The notes under the pieces are model-generated. The model had not been told where the DNA came from, made no database searches, and was given only the letters and a program-made list of their open reading frames with translations. From positions 27,451,691-27,515,690 of the forward strand of contig NC_035161.2 in assembly GCF_001659605.2 (NCBI RefSeq): a stretch of 64,000 nt of DNA. The letters run 5' to 3'. Positions 20,101 to 32,100 of the stretch are shown piece after piece. Both the position numbers and the translations under genes were made by a program. Source of the DNA: Manihot esculenta (lineage: Eukaryota > Streptophyta > Magnoliopsida > Malpighiales > Euphorbiaceae). The stretch's first letter is position 1. Every line of letters begins with the position of its first letter.

Positions 20101-23100
20101 TAAATATATTAATATAGGAAGTAAATATTGATAGATGAGTCAGTTGCTTAATCTTAGGGATTGTATAATCATAGCGGAAAACCCTAAACAAATACTAATT
20201 AGAAATCTCAAAACAACACAAAATTCCTAAATAACAAAATAGTAAACCTAATAGAAATCTATAAATATTCCTAAATAATAATAGAAAACCTAAATAATAG
20301 AAATCTAAACTTCCTAACTCTATAATTGAATATAATTCTTAAGGTGAGTCTTCTTCCACTTCTGCAATGATTGAATGTGGTCTAAAGAGACAAAATCAAA
20401 TCAAAATTAGGCAAAATCTTGCTAACAATGAATGTTATTGGTAATTCTTTTGCCACCTTATCCAAGGAGATATAAATGTATTTGAGAAAGATATTTGATG
20501 CTAAAAGGGAGTAAAGCGGAAAGTTGCATGGAATACTGAATAAAATGACACTAATTTGCATGTACCTCTATCATAGGGTAAAATCGAGATAACTGCCATG
20601 TTACTTCCTCAGTCGTGCGGTCTTTTCTAAAAGCACGCTTCTTCTGGCAATTGAGCATGAAGAAGAGATGCAACAATAGGCTTAGAATTTATCAAAAGAA
20701 GTAGTATTTCATCCATATGTTTCTTTACCTTACGAATGTCAAACTTTAGAGAGAAAGCCCCAGTCGAACTACTTTTGGACTCCAGAGATCCCCCAAGTAA
20801 TCTCATATTACTGACAGCATTCATATCATCTTGTGGTAAATTTGCTAACTGAAAGGCAAACTACGGGATCAGTATGATATGCATAACATGACACGTGAGC
20901 AAAACCATTCAGGAAAGGTATTATCAAACTAAACAACTGATTTGCTTTCAAATGGAACAAGAAACTGTAATGTAGCAGGAAAAAGGGAAAGGAGACAAAC
21001 CTTCATTACATTAAGACCCTGTTCAGTATCAAACATCTCAGGGTAAATGGTTGCAAGAATCATCAACAAGCGTAACTTATTTTCGCGAGTCACATCCTGC
21101 AAGTGTTAGTTGCACCCCATAAGTGAATCTGACAAGTTGCAAGACTCCCATTATGATTTATTAGAAATTCTCACCTCTTTTGTAGTTAAAAATTTAATTA
21201 CATCTTTCATCCCGGCATCTCCAAAGACCAGGTCCTGCTCCAGTTGCCCTATGTCTCGAAGCCCCAAATCCCTGATAATTCTGTTAATTTTTCCAGCAAT
21301 CTGAATCCAAAAAAAAGTAATTTGCATGAGGCCTTGGCCACGTAAAGCTTCTGTCAACCAGCAGACACTAGTTACGCTTTTCCTTCTAATTTCTGTGATC
21401 TCATTGCAAGTGCTTAGAAGTAAAAAGAGAAAAATATTAAAAAACAAAATTAGAGCCACTCCTTTTAGACAAGAAGGCATAACCCAACTGCCGCTACAGT
21501 TTCAGGCCAGCTATACTAGATAATCACTGGTCGTTACAGTTACCAAACAGTGTTACTTGAACTTGGTTAGCAGTATTGAGTACAGCATCGGCTTAGGGTT
21601 CAATACCTCACATTCAAAGTATAACTCAAGTAAGAACCAGAAAATGGTGGTTTTTGCGAAACATGGATGTCAAACAACATTTTAAGCAGCTTTACGACAG
21701 CAGAACTTTGCAAAATGTCACAATCTAATGGCCTCTTAAGGTTCAGCAATGGTCTTGGACTTCAAATCAATAAGTCCTTATTTGCTTTTCATCTCAAAAA
21801 AAACCATTAGCACAAGGACATGCATTTGACATTTAAAGAAAAGTAAAAACTATTAACCAAATTGATAAAACAAAAAGTTAAATTACAATTCACTCTATCT
21901 GTGATTTGGTGAAACATATCACTCCTACATTTTGGTCCCTATACTTTTAAACGGTATGATAAGTTTTAAACATATCACTCCTACATTTTGGTCCCTACAT
22001 GAATATGACACCCCATGGCCAGGCTCTTCTTTTCCTACTAGCAGCAGCCCAAATTGATGATGGCTTCACCCCATCCCAAAGAAAGAAACATCTAGTTTTT
22101 GGACTTTTTGGCATAAGTTCTGGCCATAAATAAGACTTGTTTGATGATCAGGCCACAGGATACTAACCTTTATCCCGCAATCTTTGTTTTGACACCAACC
22201 ACGCCTCGATTGGTATATTTTTTTGTGACATTCGACGTTGAAGATGCCTATAGATGACCTAAATACATCAGCCAATTTACAGCAATGGAAGCATATTTTT
22301 GATGAGTGGACTTTGAGATTATGACAAAGAGTGAATGGGCATCTTGAATATTCCTTGGATTGATGATACCTCATTAACACCCATAACTGGGTTTGATGAT
22401 ACCTTCATGAGCACCTTTAACTTGGTGTTTGGCCAGATTGAGGTGCTCGGAAAAAAGAGAAGGGCAAAGGATGAATTTGTAATTAATGGACATATAAAGG
22501 CTTACTTATAAATAGTTATAATATTTAAGAATTAATTTGTAGTGTCTATGGATTATATTCACATTCACGTCAACACAAATTAAACATGAATACCATTAAA
22601 GATTGATATGAACACCATACGATTAATAAATCAAGTAAAAAATTTAAATATTACCACGACTTTTTTATTATATTTATTATAGGGCTAATTTAATAGTATT
22701 GAGTTAATTTAAATATACACATTTAATTATAGTTTAATTAATTTTGTTTGATAATTTATTAATATTTAAATATATTTTAATAATACTCAGCTTAAAATTT
22801 TAAGCTTCTCATATTTTTGTACATTCAAAACTTTGATATTAAAAATTAATAGTTTAGATAATATTTAAATTTTAATAAATTAAAAAATAAATTTTTTGAA
22901 ATAAGATTATTAAAATAATAAATTTAATTATTGATTAAAATTTTTAAAATAGTAAAATAATTATCACAATATTAAACTATTAAATAATAAGTTTAAATTT
23001 AAAGATAAAAATTATAAAATATACAAAATAATTATCAACATATTAATAATTTTAAAAAAACTAATAGTAAAGTGATTATCATAATTTTGACATGTTAGTA

Positions 23101-26100
23101 ATTTTAAAAATATCTAAATATTTTAAAAAAATTGAAAAACACTAATGTATTACCTTACGAAAATATTTTATCCAATGAATTAACTATAAAATAATCAATT
23201 AATTATATAATTTTTTAAAATTATCCAAAATGATTATATCTTTTTAAACTCATCTTTATAGTATTTTATTTGATAGCCAACCAAAATGTCTTCATCTGGC
23301 TAATATTAAATTTATTTTTTTAAAAAATAATATAGAATAATAAATTAATTATCCTTTATTTCAATAATCATGTTTTGATAATTGAAATAATTGCTAATAT
23401 TTTTACTAATAAAAGTTAAAATAATGTTAACCAAACGTGTTGAATAATAGTTCTCTTTTATTCTTCTATTATTATTATTACTATTATTATTATATAAATC
23501 ATAAAGATCATACAACAAGTAAAAATATAATGTTAAGTAAAAGATAATAAATTTAATTAATAAAAAAATAGGAGAATAAGTTATTTTACATGGTACCAAT
23601 AAAGTTATAATATGTTTCACATAGTTATAATATGTTTCACTCGTAGATGTGATATGTTTCTATTATTTTATGATAAGTTTTACCAAAAAAGTTGTTAAAC
23701 GGTATTACAATTATCTCATTGTGATTTTAAATTTTATATGACACTTATCAATCTTAATTTTAGTATAATACAACTGTATATCTCAAATATATGCTTTTAT
23801 TATAATATATTCGCTTATAATGTTATAGACTAATCTTATTCATTTTACTCTAAAATTCAATTTCAAAAACCATATAATCTTTTTGTTATAAGTTATAGGA
23901 AGTGAATATGTTAATATAGAAAGTAAATATTGATAGATGTGTCAGTTGCTTAATTTTAAAAATTATATGATCATAGGCTTGATTTTTTATCCTATTTAGA
24001 TACAGTCTCTCATATATAAATAGATTGTAATCTCTATTATAATATACGATAAATATTATTTTTCTACATGATATCAAAGTCTCATCCATAGAGATTTAAA
24101 ATTTTTCTTTTGAGACTCAGAGTTCTGTTCATTTGGATTACCCATACAGAGTAACATTTGGATTTCGATGCCCCCCTAGGAAGGACGCCGAAGTGCTTGC
24201 GAAGTTTCCTTGAAGAGCCGATGAGCGCTCGGCCGGCGAGTGGGCCTTACGCGCCGCCACAACGACCTACCGCAGTTCCATGCGCCGGCGAGTGAAGGCG
24301 TGTCACTACTCCGTTTCTGCTCCGGTCACCATTGCCGGAGTCGCCACACCATTCCCTTGTGAGATCTGAGGTTCGTTTGCCGTTCGGGTGTTGGGTAGAG
24401 GTGTTTTTGGTACTGTTCATATTCAGATAGTGTTTACTTCTGATTCTGTGTTTATTTTTATTGCTTTGGTTTGGTTGTCCTTACGGCTGAAGTTAAAACC
24501 ACCGTAACTGATATGATTCCTCTTATGACTAAAATTACGAAACATAAATTGAATGGATCTAATTTTTTGGATTGGAGTAAGACTATCCGTATTTATTTAC
24601 GAAATATTGAAATGGATGATCATCTTACCAAGGATCCTCCAACTGATGAAACTCGTAGAGATTGGATGAAGGATGATGCTCGATTGTTTCTGCAGATCCG
24701 AAATTCTATTCAAAGTGAGGTGATTAGTCTTATTAACCACTGTGAATTTGTTAAAGAGTTAATGGAGTATTTGAAATTTCTATATTATGGTAAAGAGAAT
24801 ATTTCCCGTATTTATGATGTGTGTAAGGCGTTTTACCGAGCTGAGAAAAATGATAAAACTTTGACATCCTATTTTATGGATTTTAAAAGAGTTTACGAAG
24901 AACTTAATGTATTGATACCTTTTAGTACAGATGTGAAAACTCAACAAGCTCAACGAGAGCAAATAGTTGTTATGAGCTTTCTTGCAGGTCTCCCTCCAGA
25001 GTTTGAGACAACTAAATTTCAAATTCTTTATAACTCTGAAATATCATCGTTACATGATGTGTTCACTAGGGTGTTGCGTACAGAGTCTCCAATTCCTTCA
25101 TACCCCACTAATGCCCTTGTTAGCCGCAATGACAGTAGCAGACAGAATAATAGAGGTGGGCAAATGAGAGGTTTTAATGGTGGTAAAGGATCTCAACGTT
25201 CTGGGGAAACAGGTACTTCTGACTCAGGAGGAATAATTTGTTATTACTGTTGCGAACCTGGACATACTAAGAAGACATGTCAAAAACTACCGAATAAGAA
25301 TCAGCGCACACAAATGGTGCATATGGCAGTTGAGGCCTCTTCAGATCAGAAAATTTTGATATCTGTAGATGAGTATGCACAATTCATCCAATACCAGGCA
25401 TCTCTGAAATCCTCTGACTCCTCTATCTCTGCAATTGCCGAGTTAGATAACTCTACTGCATGTCTTCTGTCTTCATCATCTAAATGGGTTATTGATTCTG
25501 GTGCTACTGATAATATGTCAGGTAATTCTATCATTTTTTCCAATCTTGAGTCTCATGTATCGTCTTCTTATGTTACTCTTGCTGATGGCACTAAATCTTT
25601 TATCATGGGTTTTGGTCATGTCAACTTAACCCCTTCTCTTTCTTATCCTTTGTGTTATGTCTCTCTAAGTTCGCGTTTAATTTGCTTTTCGTTAGTAAAC
25701 TCATTCGTGCATTGAATTGTTGTGTCTTATTCTTTCCTAATCACTGTATTTTTCAGGATCTTTCAACAAAACAGATTATTGGTAGAAGGCGTGAGTCAGA
25801 GGGTCTTTACGTCTTGGATCAGCAACTACCTAGATCTCTTGCATGTTTCACGCGTTTAACACCTTTTGATGTTCATTGTTGTTTAGGGTATCCTTCTCTC
25901 TCAGTTTTGAAGAAGTTATATTCACAGTTTCATTCTTTGTCTGTTTTAGATTGTGAGTCTTGTCAATTTGCCAAATATCATTGTTTACCTATAGTGTCTT
26001 GAGTCAATAAACGGGCTTCGTCCCCCTTTAAGTTAGTACATTCAAATGTTTAGGGTCTTTGTCCTATTGTGTCTAAATCTGGTTTTAAATACTTTGTTAC

Positions 26101-29100
26101 TTTTATTGATGACTTCTCTCATACTACTTGATTATTTTTAATGAAGAGTCATTCAGAATTATTCTCTATTTTTTGTGCGTTTTATACTGAAATCCAAACC
26201 TAATTCAATATTTTCATTCATATATTGCAAAGTGATAACATTAAATAGTATCTCTTTACGGAATTTCAATCTTATTTGTTACGAAAAGGGATTTTTTATC
26301 AGTCCTCTTGTATTGACACTTCTTCACAAAATGGAGTTGTCGAAAGAAAAAATCGACATATTCTTGAAATAGCCAGAGCCCTCTTATTCCAAATGAAAAT
26401 ATCTAAATGTTTTTGGGCTGATGTTGTATCCATTGCTTGTTTTTTGATCCATCACATGCTTTCCTCCACCCTTCACAGTGATATGCCTTGCAATATTTTG
26501 TTTCCCACTAAATTTTTGTTTTTTATTGAGCCTAAAGGGCTTACTAAAATTAACATGAGAATTGATAGTGATTCCAATAACAGGGACTAATTACAATACA
26601 AAAAGTTAAGGATATATCAGATCATTAGCCTCAAACATAATTGCAGTGTTGGAGTTTCACAAGACCAACATATATGGTTAAAAAGTATAAGATAATATGT
26701 TTGTCAATTAAACCAAGGAAAGCAATGGCTGGTCATGTGAAATAGAGTCCAAGAGGCATTTTACTTGCATTTCAAAACCAAGAAAAACAAAATATTTGGA
26801 TCATCTTCAAAGGTGGTGCGGGGTTTGCTTAAAAAAAATGTTTTAGTGAAGAAAAGGAAATTTGCCATCAAAAGTGAGAAACCAACCTCAACATGGAGGG
26901 ATAACTTGTCAATTTGTTCACTGTACTGTGGCAATGCTTGAACCATCTTTTGCAAGTCCCGCGTGGAAAGCTCACCATCTCTACAAAGCACATGAGAAAT
27001 ATACAAAAGCAACTAATCATCCAATAGATTTAAGCTTAGAATATAGACAAAGAACGAAATGCAAGGGTATGCTAGTACGATAGCATCTGCGCTTGAACAA
27101 TGGAAAAATAAATAAATACACTATTGATATGAAAATGAGTATAATTAATTTTACAAGACAAATCAAGGACAAAGGGTGGAAAAACAAACGAAAAAAGTCA
27201 CAGAAAAAAGTCACAAGACAAACGAAAAAAGACAAATCAATAGATTTAAATCTTATAAACTAAAAAAAAATTAACTTCAAAATAAAAATTATAACTTTAA
27301 TTTTAATTTTTCAGAAATTAAAAAAATTAAAATAATTTCTGCATGTTATTTTAATTTCTTTTAGAAATGTGTCTAATTTTATATTTATAGAAATTAAAAA
27401 ATAAAATAAAATATATTTTGTACATCATTTTAACTCTTTTTTTAAAAAGTGATTATTTTTAAATTTTGTATGAATTAAAAATTAAAATAATTTCTACATA
27501 TTAATTTAATTTTTTTAGAAATATGATTAATTTTAATTTTACAAAAATTAAAAAAATTATGTATATTATTTTAATTTTTTTTGTAAATATAACTAATTTT
27601 AATTTTGTAAAAATTAAAAAATTATTGCACTTGAAATAATTACAGAAAAATAAAATAATATGTTTGCAAAATATACTACACGTACAAAAGTATGACTAAT
27701 TTTAATTTTTTAAAAATTAAAAACTAAAAATAAAAATAATTGAATTGAGTTGTTGCATTCATAATAATAATGAAAATATAAAAAAAAAATCTAATTAATA
27801 TTATATTCAAACCAAATACAAAATCTAAGGAAGAGAAGACAAAGTTAAAATTAAAATGTATAATTGGATAAAAAATAGTTATTTATTGGTTAACCAATAA
27901 AATCCTATATAAATTGAATAAAATATCTAAATTAATTCAATATAACTAATTTATATAAAATATCTAAACTAATTCAATATAACCATTTAACTAAGTTTAT
28001 TGGTTTGAATTGGATTGAATTGCATGTATTAAACCAATCCATGAGCATAGTAATCACAACTGTTCAATAGTTTTTCCCTACAATTACATTAATGGCCAGA
28101 AAAACAAGGCAGTGATTTGGCAATCACAGGTGAAATGGACTATTAAGCACTATAGTTGCGGCTTCCCACACTTTTTATGGACCATCACCATTTCTCATTA
28201 TGTTATGACAACTGTTAGACCATATATAGATATTTTCTCTTAGGGCAAGTTATATTTATTATTATTTTTTCAAGAAAAAGTTTCACAGCAGCACTGCAGC
28301 TTACAACTGTCCGATTCAATCTAGCTAAGAGACTGTAGATACTACAAAATTGAAATTTTGATCCATCCTTTAATTATTACTACACACTATAAATCCACTC
28401 CTGCCTACAAAGATAATCACAACTCTCAACCTGCACAGTCGTTAACAAAGAAGCTCTCCTCATAGCCAACCCACATGATCAAGAGAATGGTAAGAGAAAC
28501 AACTTAGAAACTGCTGATTTATGTCATATACATCATTGATTGGCATTCACTTTTACCAGATTTCCCTCAACCCAGAAGTGTGTCAATAAAATAGGATGCA
28601 TTGCAACTTGCAAGAGCTGCATTTGCCACCCAATTTTATCAGGAAAACGAGATGGTATATCATCTCCTAATAGGTCTAATACCAGCATCACCAAAACCCT
28701 ATATCCAAACCTAAAACCACCTTCCATCCACCACATTTCCATCCTTTAAGCATCTTCAACAGAAGAATGAATAAGTGGGTAACTGGTGCCTTTCATCAAA
28801 ACCTTTAACCAAAAGAGGCACATGAGCACAGCAATGAGAACTGTAGGCACTCTGACTATCAGTTCAATTTACATTAAAATTTTTCCTTTAGTGTATGCGA
28901 GTAATAAACATTAATTACATTGTATCATCAAGGAACTGTATCAACTGGCTTGACAAAAATTATTATCATGAAGGACAAATGAACAGACTGATATAAACAG
29001 TTGGCTATCATGAATCAATCATGCATAACAGCATTTCAACATAAGCACGAAGTGAATGATTGAACTTGAAACATTAGGAAGGCCGAAGAATTAGAAGTGG

Positions 29101-32100
29101 GGGAACACCCAATGGCCCTAAGTTTAAAGAAAGTGCAAGCACAAATCAATATTGAAAAACAGTTGCCAGAAATATTGAGAACAAGCTGCTTATCTACTTT
29201 AAACATGGAACCAAAATTTAGGAGACTATAAAGACCATTCTTTACAGCAAAATATCTCATGTATGTTGCCCCATATATATAATGAGAGATCCTTTCCTCT
29301 CATCCAAAGTTCAAAAATCAGAATGTACTACCGGGCAAAGTGATCAATTTTCGTTAACAAAAACTTCAAACCAACCTTGAAGTATGCTGGAGTTGTGCAG
29401 CTTTATTTTTTGATACAAAGTTAGTCATCTTCTCATGCAATTGTTCACTAGCCTGACAAGGCAGCCAAAGATCAATGTGTGTATACCAGGAATATTCAAA
29501 ATAAATAAAAACTATAGACAGTATACATACATCTGCTATATGCGCATGGCGCAGCTCAAGCCAGACAGGATCAAGTTCTTCTAAAAGAACATCTTTCTTC
29601 TCAGGAGGACCACCTGTTTTAGAAGGAACCTAAACAACAGATTCCTTCATTACAATATTGAAAGAGATCCAACAAATGAGTAAAAGCAAGAGCATGTATG
29701 GATATAACTGCATTAACTTACCTCATGCACATATTTATTTCCCTCCATATTCAGTAAATCATGACACATGGCATCGTATGTCCACTCATGTATAATAGGA
29801 GCAATCTAGAAATTCAAAATACAAATGTTAACAGAGCCACACAATAAGTTTATTCTAAGTCAAAAGACAATATGTTCTTACCTGATCTACAGATCTATCT
29901 AGGATAAGCAGCTCACATGTTTCTGTCTGAGGAAAGTTTTCAATCTTTTGTTTATAATGCATTAGATGGTCCCAAACTCTAGCAGCAAGTTTTGTGGGAA
30001 TCAAATCACGTAAAGTTGTCATCGTGGTCACATCAAGGGACTTGGCAGCACGATAGCGCACAAAAGGAAATTCCTGAAAATCATATATGTTCATGCCTCA
30101 GAATATAATTCAAACAGAATAAAATCACAATTTAAAGATCATTATATGTACCTTTAAAGAAGCAAAAACTGTAGCTATTTGAGTAGCCATCACATTCAAA
30201 CTTGCATCACATTTGCGAGAATCCTCCTCATCTCCAAACAGTTCCTCTAAAGCCCTCTCATTGTCAGTAATAAAACCCTATACAAAGAATGTCACATTGG
30301 AAAAAAGACAATAATGATGATGATAAAAGGATATTCTGATGATGATGAGATCTTAATTATTGCATAATAAATTGCCATAAACTGATCATAATTTATCTTT
30401 TCAATCTCCACTAGGAGTCTAGGAATATAAACCTTAGATTACAATCTTTATCTAGGACCACAAACCTTAAGATTACAATCTTTAATAGAATCTGCTAGAA
30501 TACTATTGCCATTGAAGTGGTTGCGACAGGAGAATGTTAAATTACTTCCAATAATCATTCACCTCCGCTTTATCTATAGCAAATTATTCCTTCTGTCCCA
30601 TGTTTTTGTAAGGAGAAATGATGCCAAAAAGTTGTGATTGTGAAATATCATAAACAGGGCAATTCTGGAGATAGTACAGTGGAATCGCATAGGCCTATTC
30701 AGAATGAAAACTTGACTTTTCATTTAGGCAAGTAATGAATTCGCCAAAAGTGCCAAAAAGGAAAGGAATTCAGCCTGGTGCATCAGAAGTATGGAAGAGA
30801 GAATTGGAGGAAGAAAATGGAAAAGAGAGGAAAATAGATAACAAAGTGATGATTTTTTGAGCTCCACAAAATCTATCCAAAAAATACAGCATGTAATTTT
30901 AAATAAGCAACTGCCAGAATTAAAATATGAAGAATAAAATTATACTTTTCTAAAAGAAAAATTATATAAATATGAAGAATAAAATTATATTTTCTTAAAA
31001 GAAAAATAATACACCTTTTGTGAACAGAAACTAACATCAAATTTCAAAACCAATTTTGTCAAAGCTACTTTAATAATGGAGGAAAATAACGGAGAAAAAT
31101 TCATTCATCACAAGGCACCCTAGATATTACTCCAAACTTTAACATGCCATTGCTAACACACTGTCCCAGGCAAAAACGAGATTTAAAACTTTCAATCAAT
31201 TGATAATTATTTAATTCCATAAAACGACCAAAAAGCTGAACATCAGCTATGTTGAGTTTACCTGGCTGTCTATAGCAAAATACTCCAAATTCATCTGCAT
31301 AACTCAACCAAATCAGAAAAAAATTTCACCATCTATCAGTAACTTTTCCAATAATAACATATCAAAAGAAAAGGTAGCAACTAACTGGCAGATAAATTGT
31401 TTATGCACATTAATTAATCCTAAGAATAAAAACTTTCCACAGAAAGGAGAACTATACCTCTCTCAATGCTCCTATGCGAGGCAATGCAATTGTATCTTTC
31501 CTAATATGAGCAACCAGTTCCTTTGAAATGGGTGAGCTGAAGAAAACAAATGCCCTTCACGCAGAAAAAAAAAAAGGTCAAGAACTATTAGCAACTTAGG
31601 ACAGCAAAGTCAAAAACACAAACACAAAATGAATTAAAAATCTTTCGCGTACTTCTTATATAAAGGTGACTTCCCGGACATGTCCGACAAGAATATGATG
31701 ACACTGCAAAGCAAAAAAATAATGAGAACATATAAATAAATAGGAAGAAGCAAGAAAGAAAGAAAGAAAGAGAGAAAAATAGATATTGGGAGAAGAGAAA
31801 GAGTTGGTCTATATAAGACAGATAGAAAGAGGATTTGAATGCTGCCCTTAAATCTAATCTTGCTCTACTGGAATGAAAAGTTATATCTCATTTGGAAGAT
31901 TTTAATCAGCAAGCTAATTTTAACCCTAGGGACTAGGGAAGTATTGCAAACACGGATGTTGCTAGAGATAAAATTGCACAAAGGCAACAGGGTAGGGGGA
32001 AAAAACTTGCATTTACAAAAAGGGATAATTAAAAAAATTGACTTGAAACAAGTGATGTAAGCCATGAAGAAATCAAGTTCATTTGTAATCCTACTATGGA

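Larger units (their letters stand above)
16148..20174 (+). mobile_element. Copia retrotransposon 1 (gag-less, 3' LTR truncated), in SEC1 intron 17
   Basis: Order: 5' LTR 16148-16334, primer site tggtatcaaagc at 16335, leader, protease, integrase, reverse transcriptase, RNase H, a purine tract (gaggggga) just before 20082, and a 3' LTR that stops matching after 93 bp at 20174. The first 93 bp of the two LTRs differ at two positions, so the insertion is fairly recent. Relative to the sibling at 23884 the whole gag region is missing through an in-frame deletion. It lies antisense to SEC1 between intact exons 17 and 18. Confidence 0.92.
23884..26532 (+). mobile_element. Copia retrotransposon 2 (same family, 3'-truncated), in SEC1 intron 13
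   Basis: 5' LTR 23884-24068, primer site tgatatcaaagt, a GC-rich leader (about 24165-24360), gag, zinc knuckle, protease and part of integrase. Similarity to copia 1 stops at 26532 within the integrase C-terminal region, so RT, RNase H and the 3' LTR are missing. It carries many differences from copia 1, a large share of them C-to-T or G-to-A, consistent with decay of methylated DNA. It too lies antisense to SEC1, between exons 13 and 14. Confidence 0.9.

Noticed and set aside
22066..22380. A 104-codon Cys-rich minus-strand frame in SEC1 intron 13
   Set aside because: No motif I recognise, lies within an intron, and lacks partner exons; probably chance or an old repeat.
15014..26886. SEC1 gene destroyed by transposon insertions
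   Set aside because: Both copia copies lie wholly inside introns 17 and 13; flanking exons have good splice sites and join in frame.
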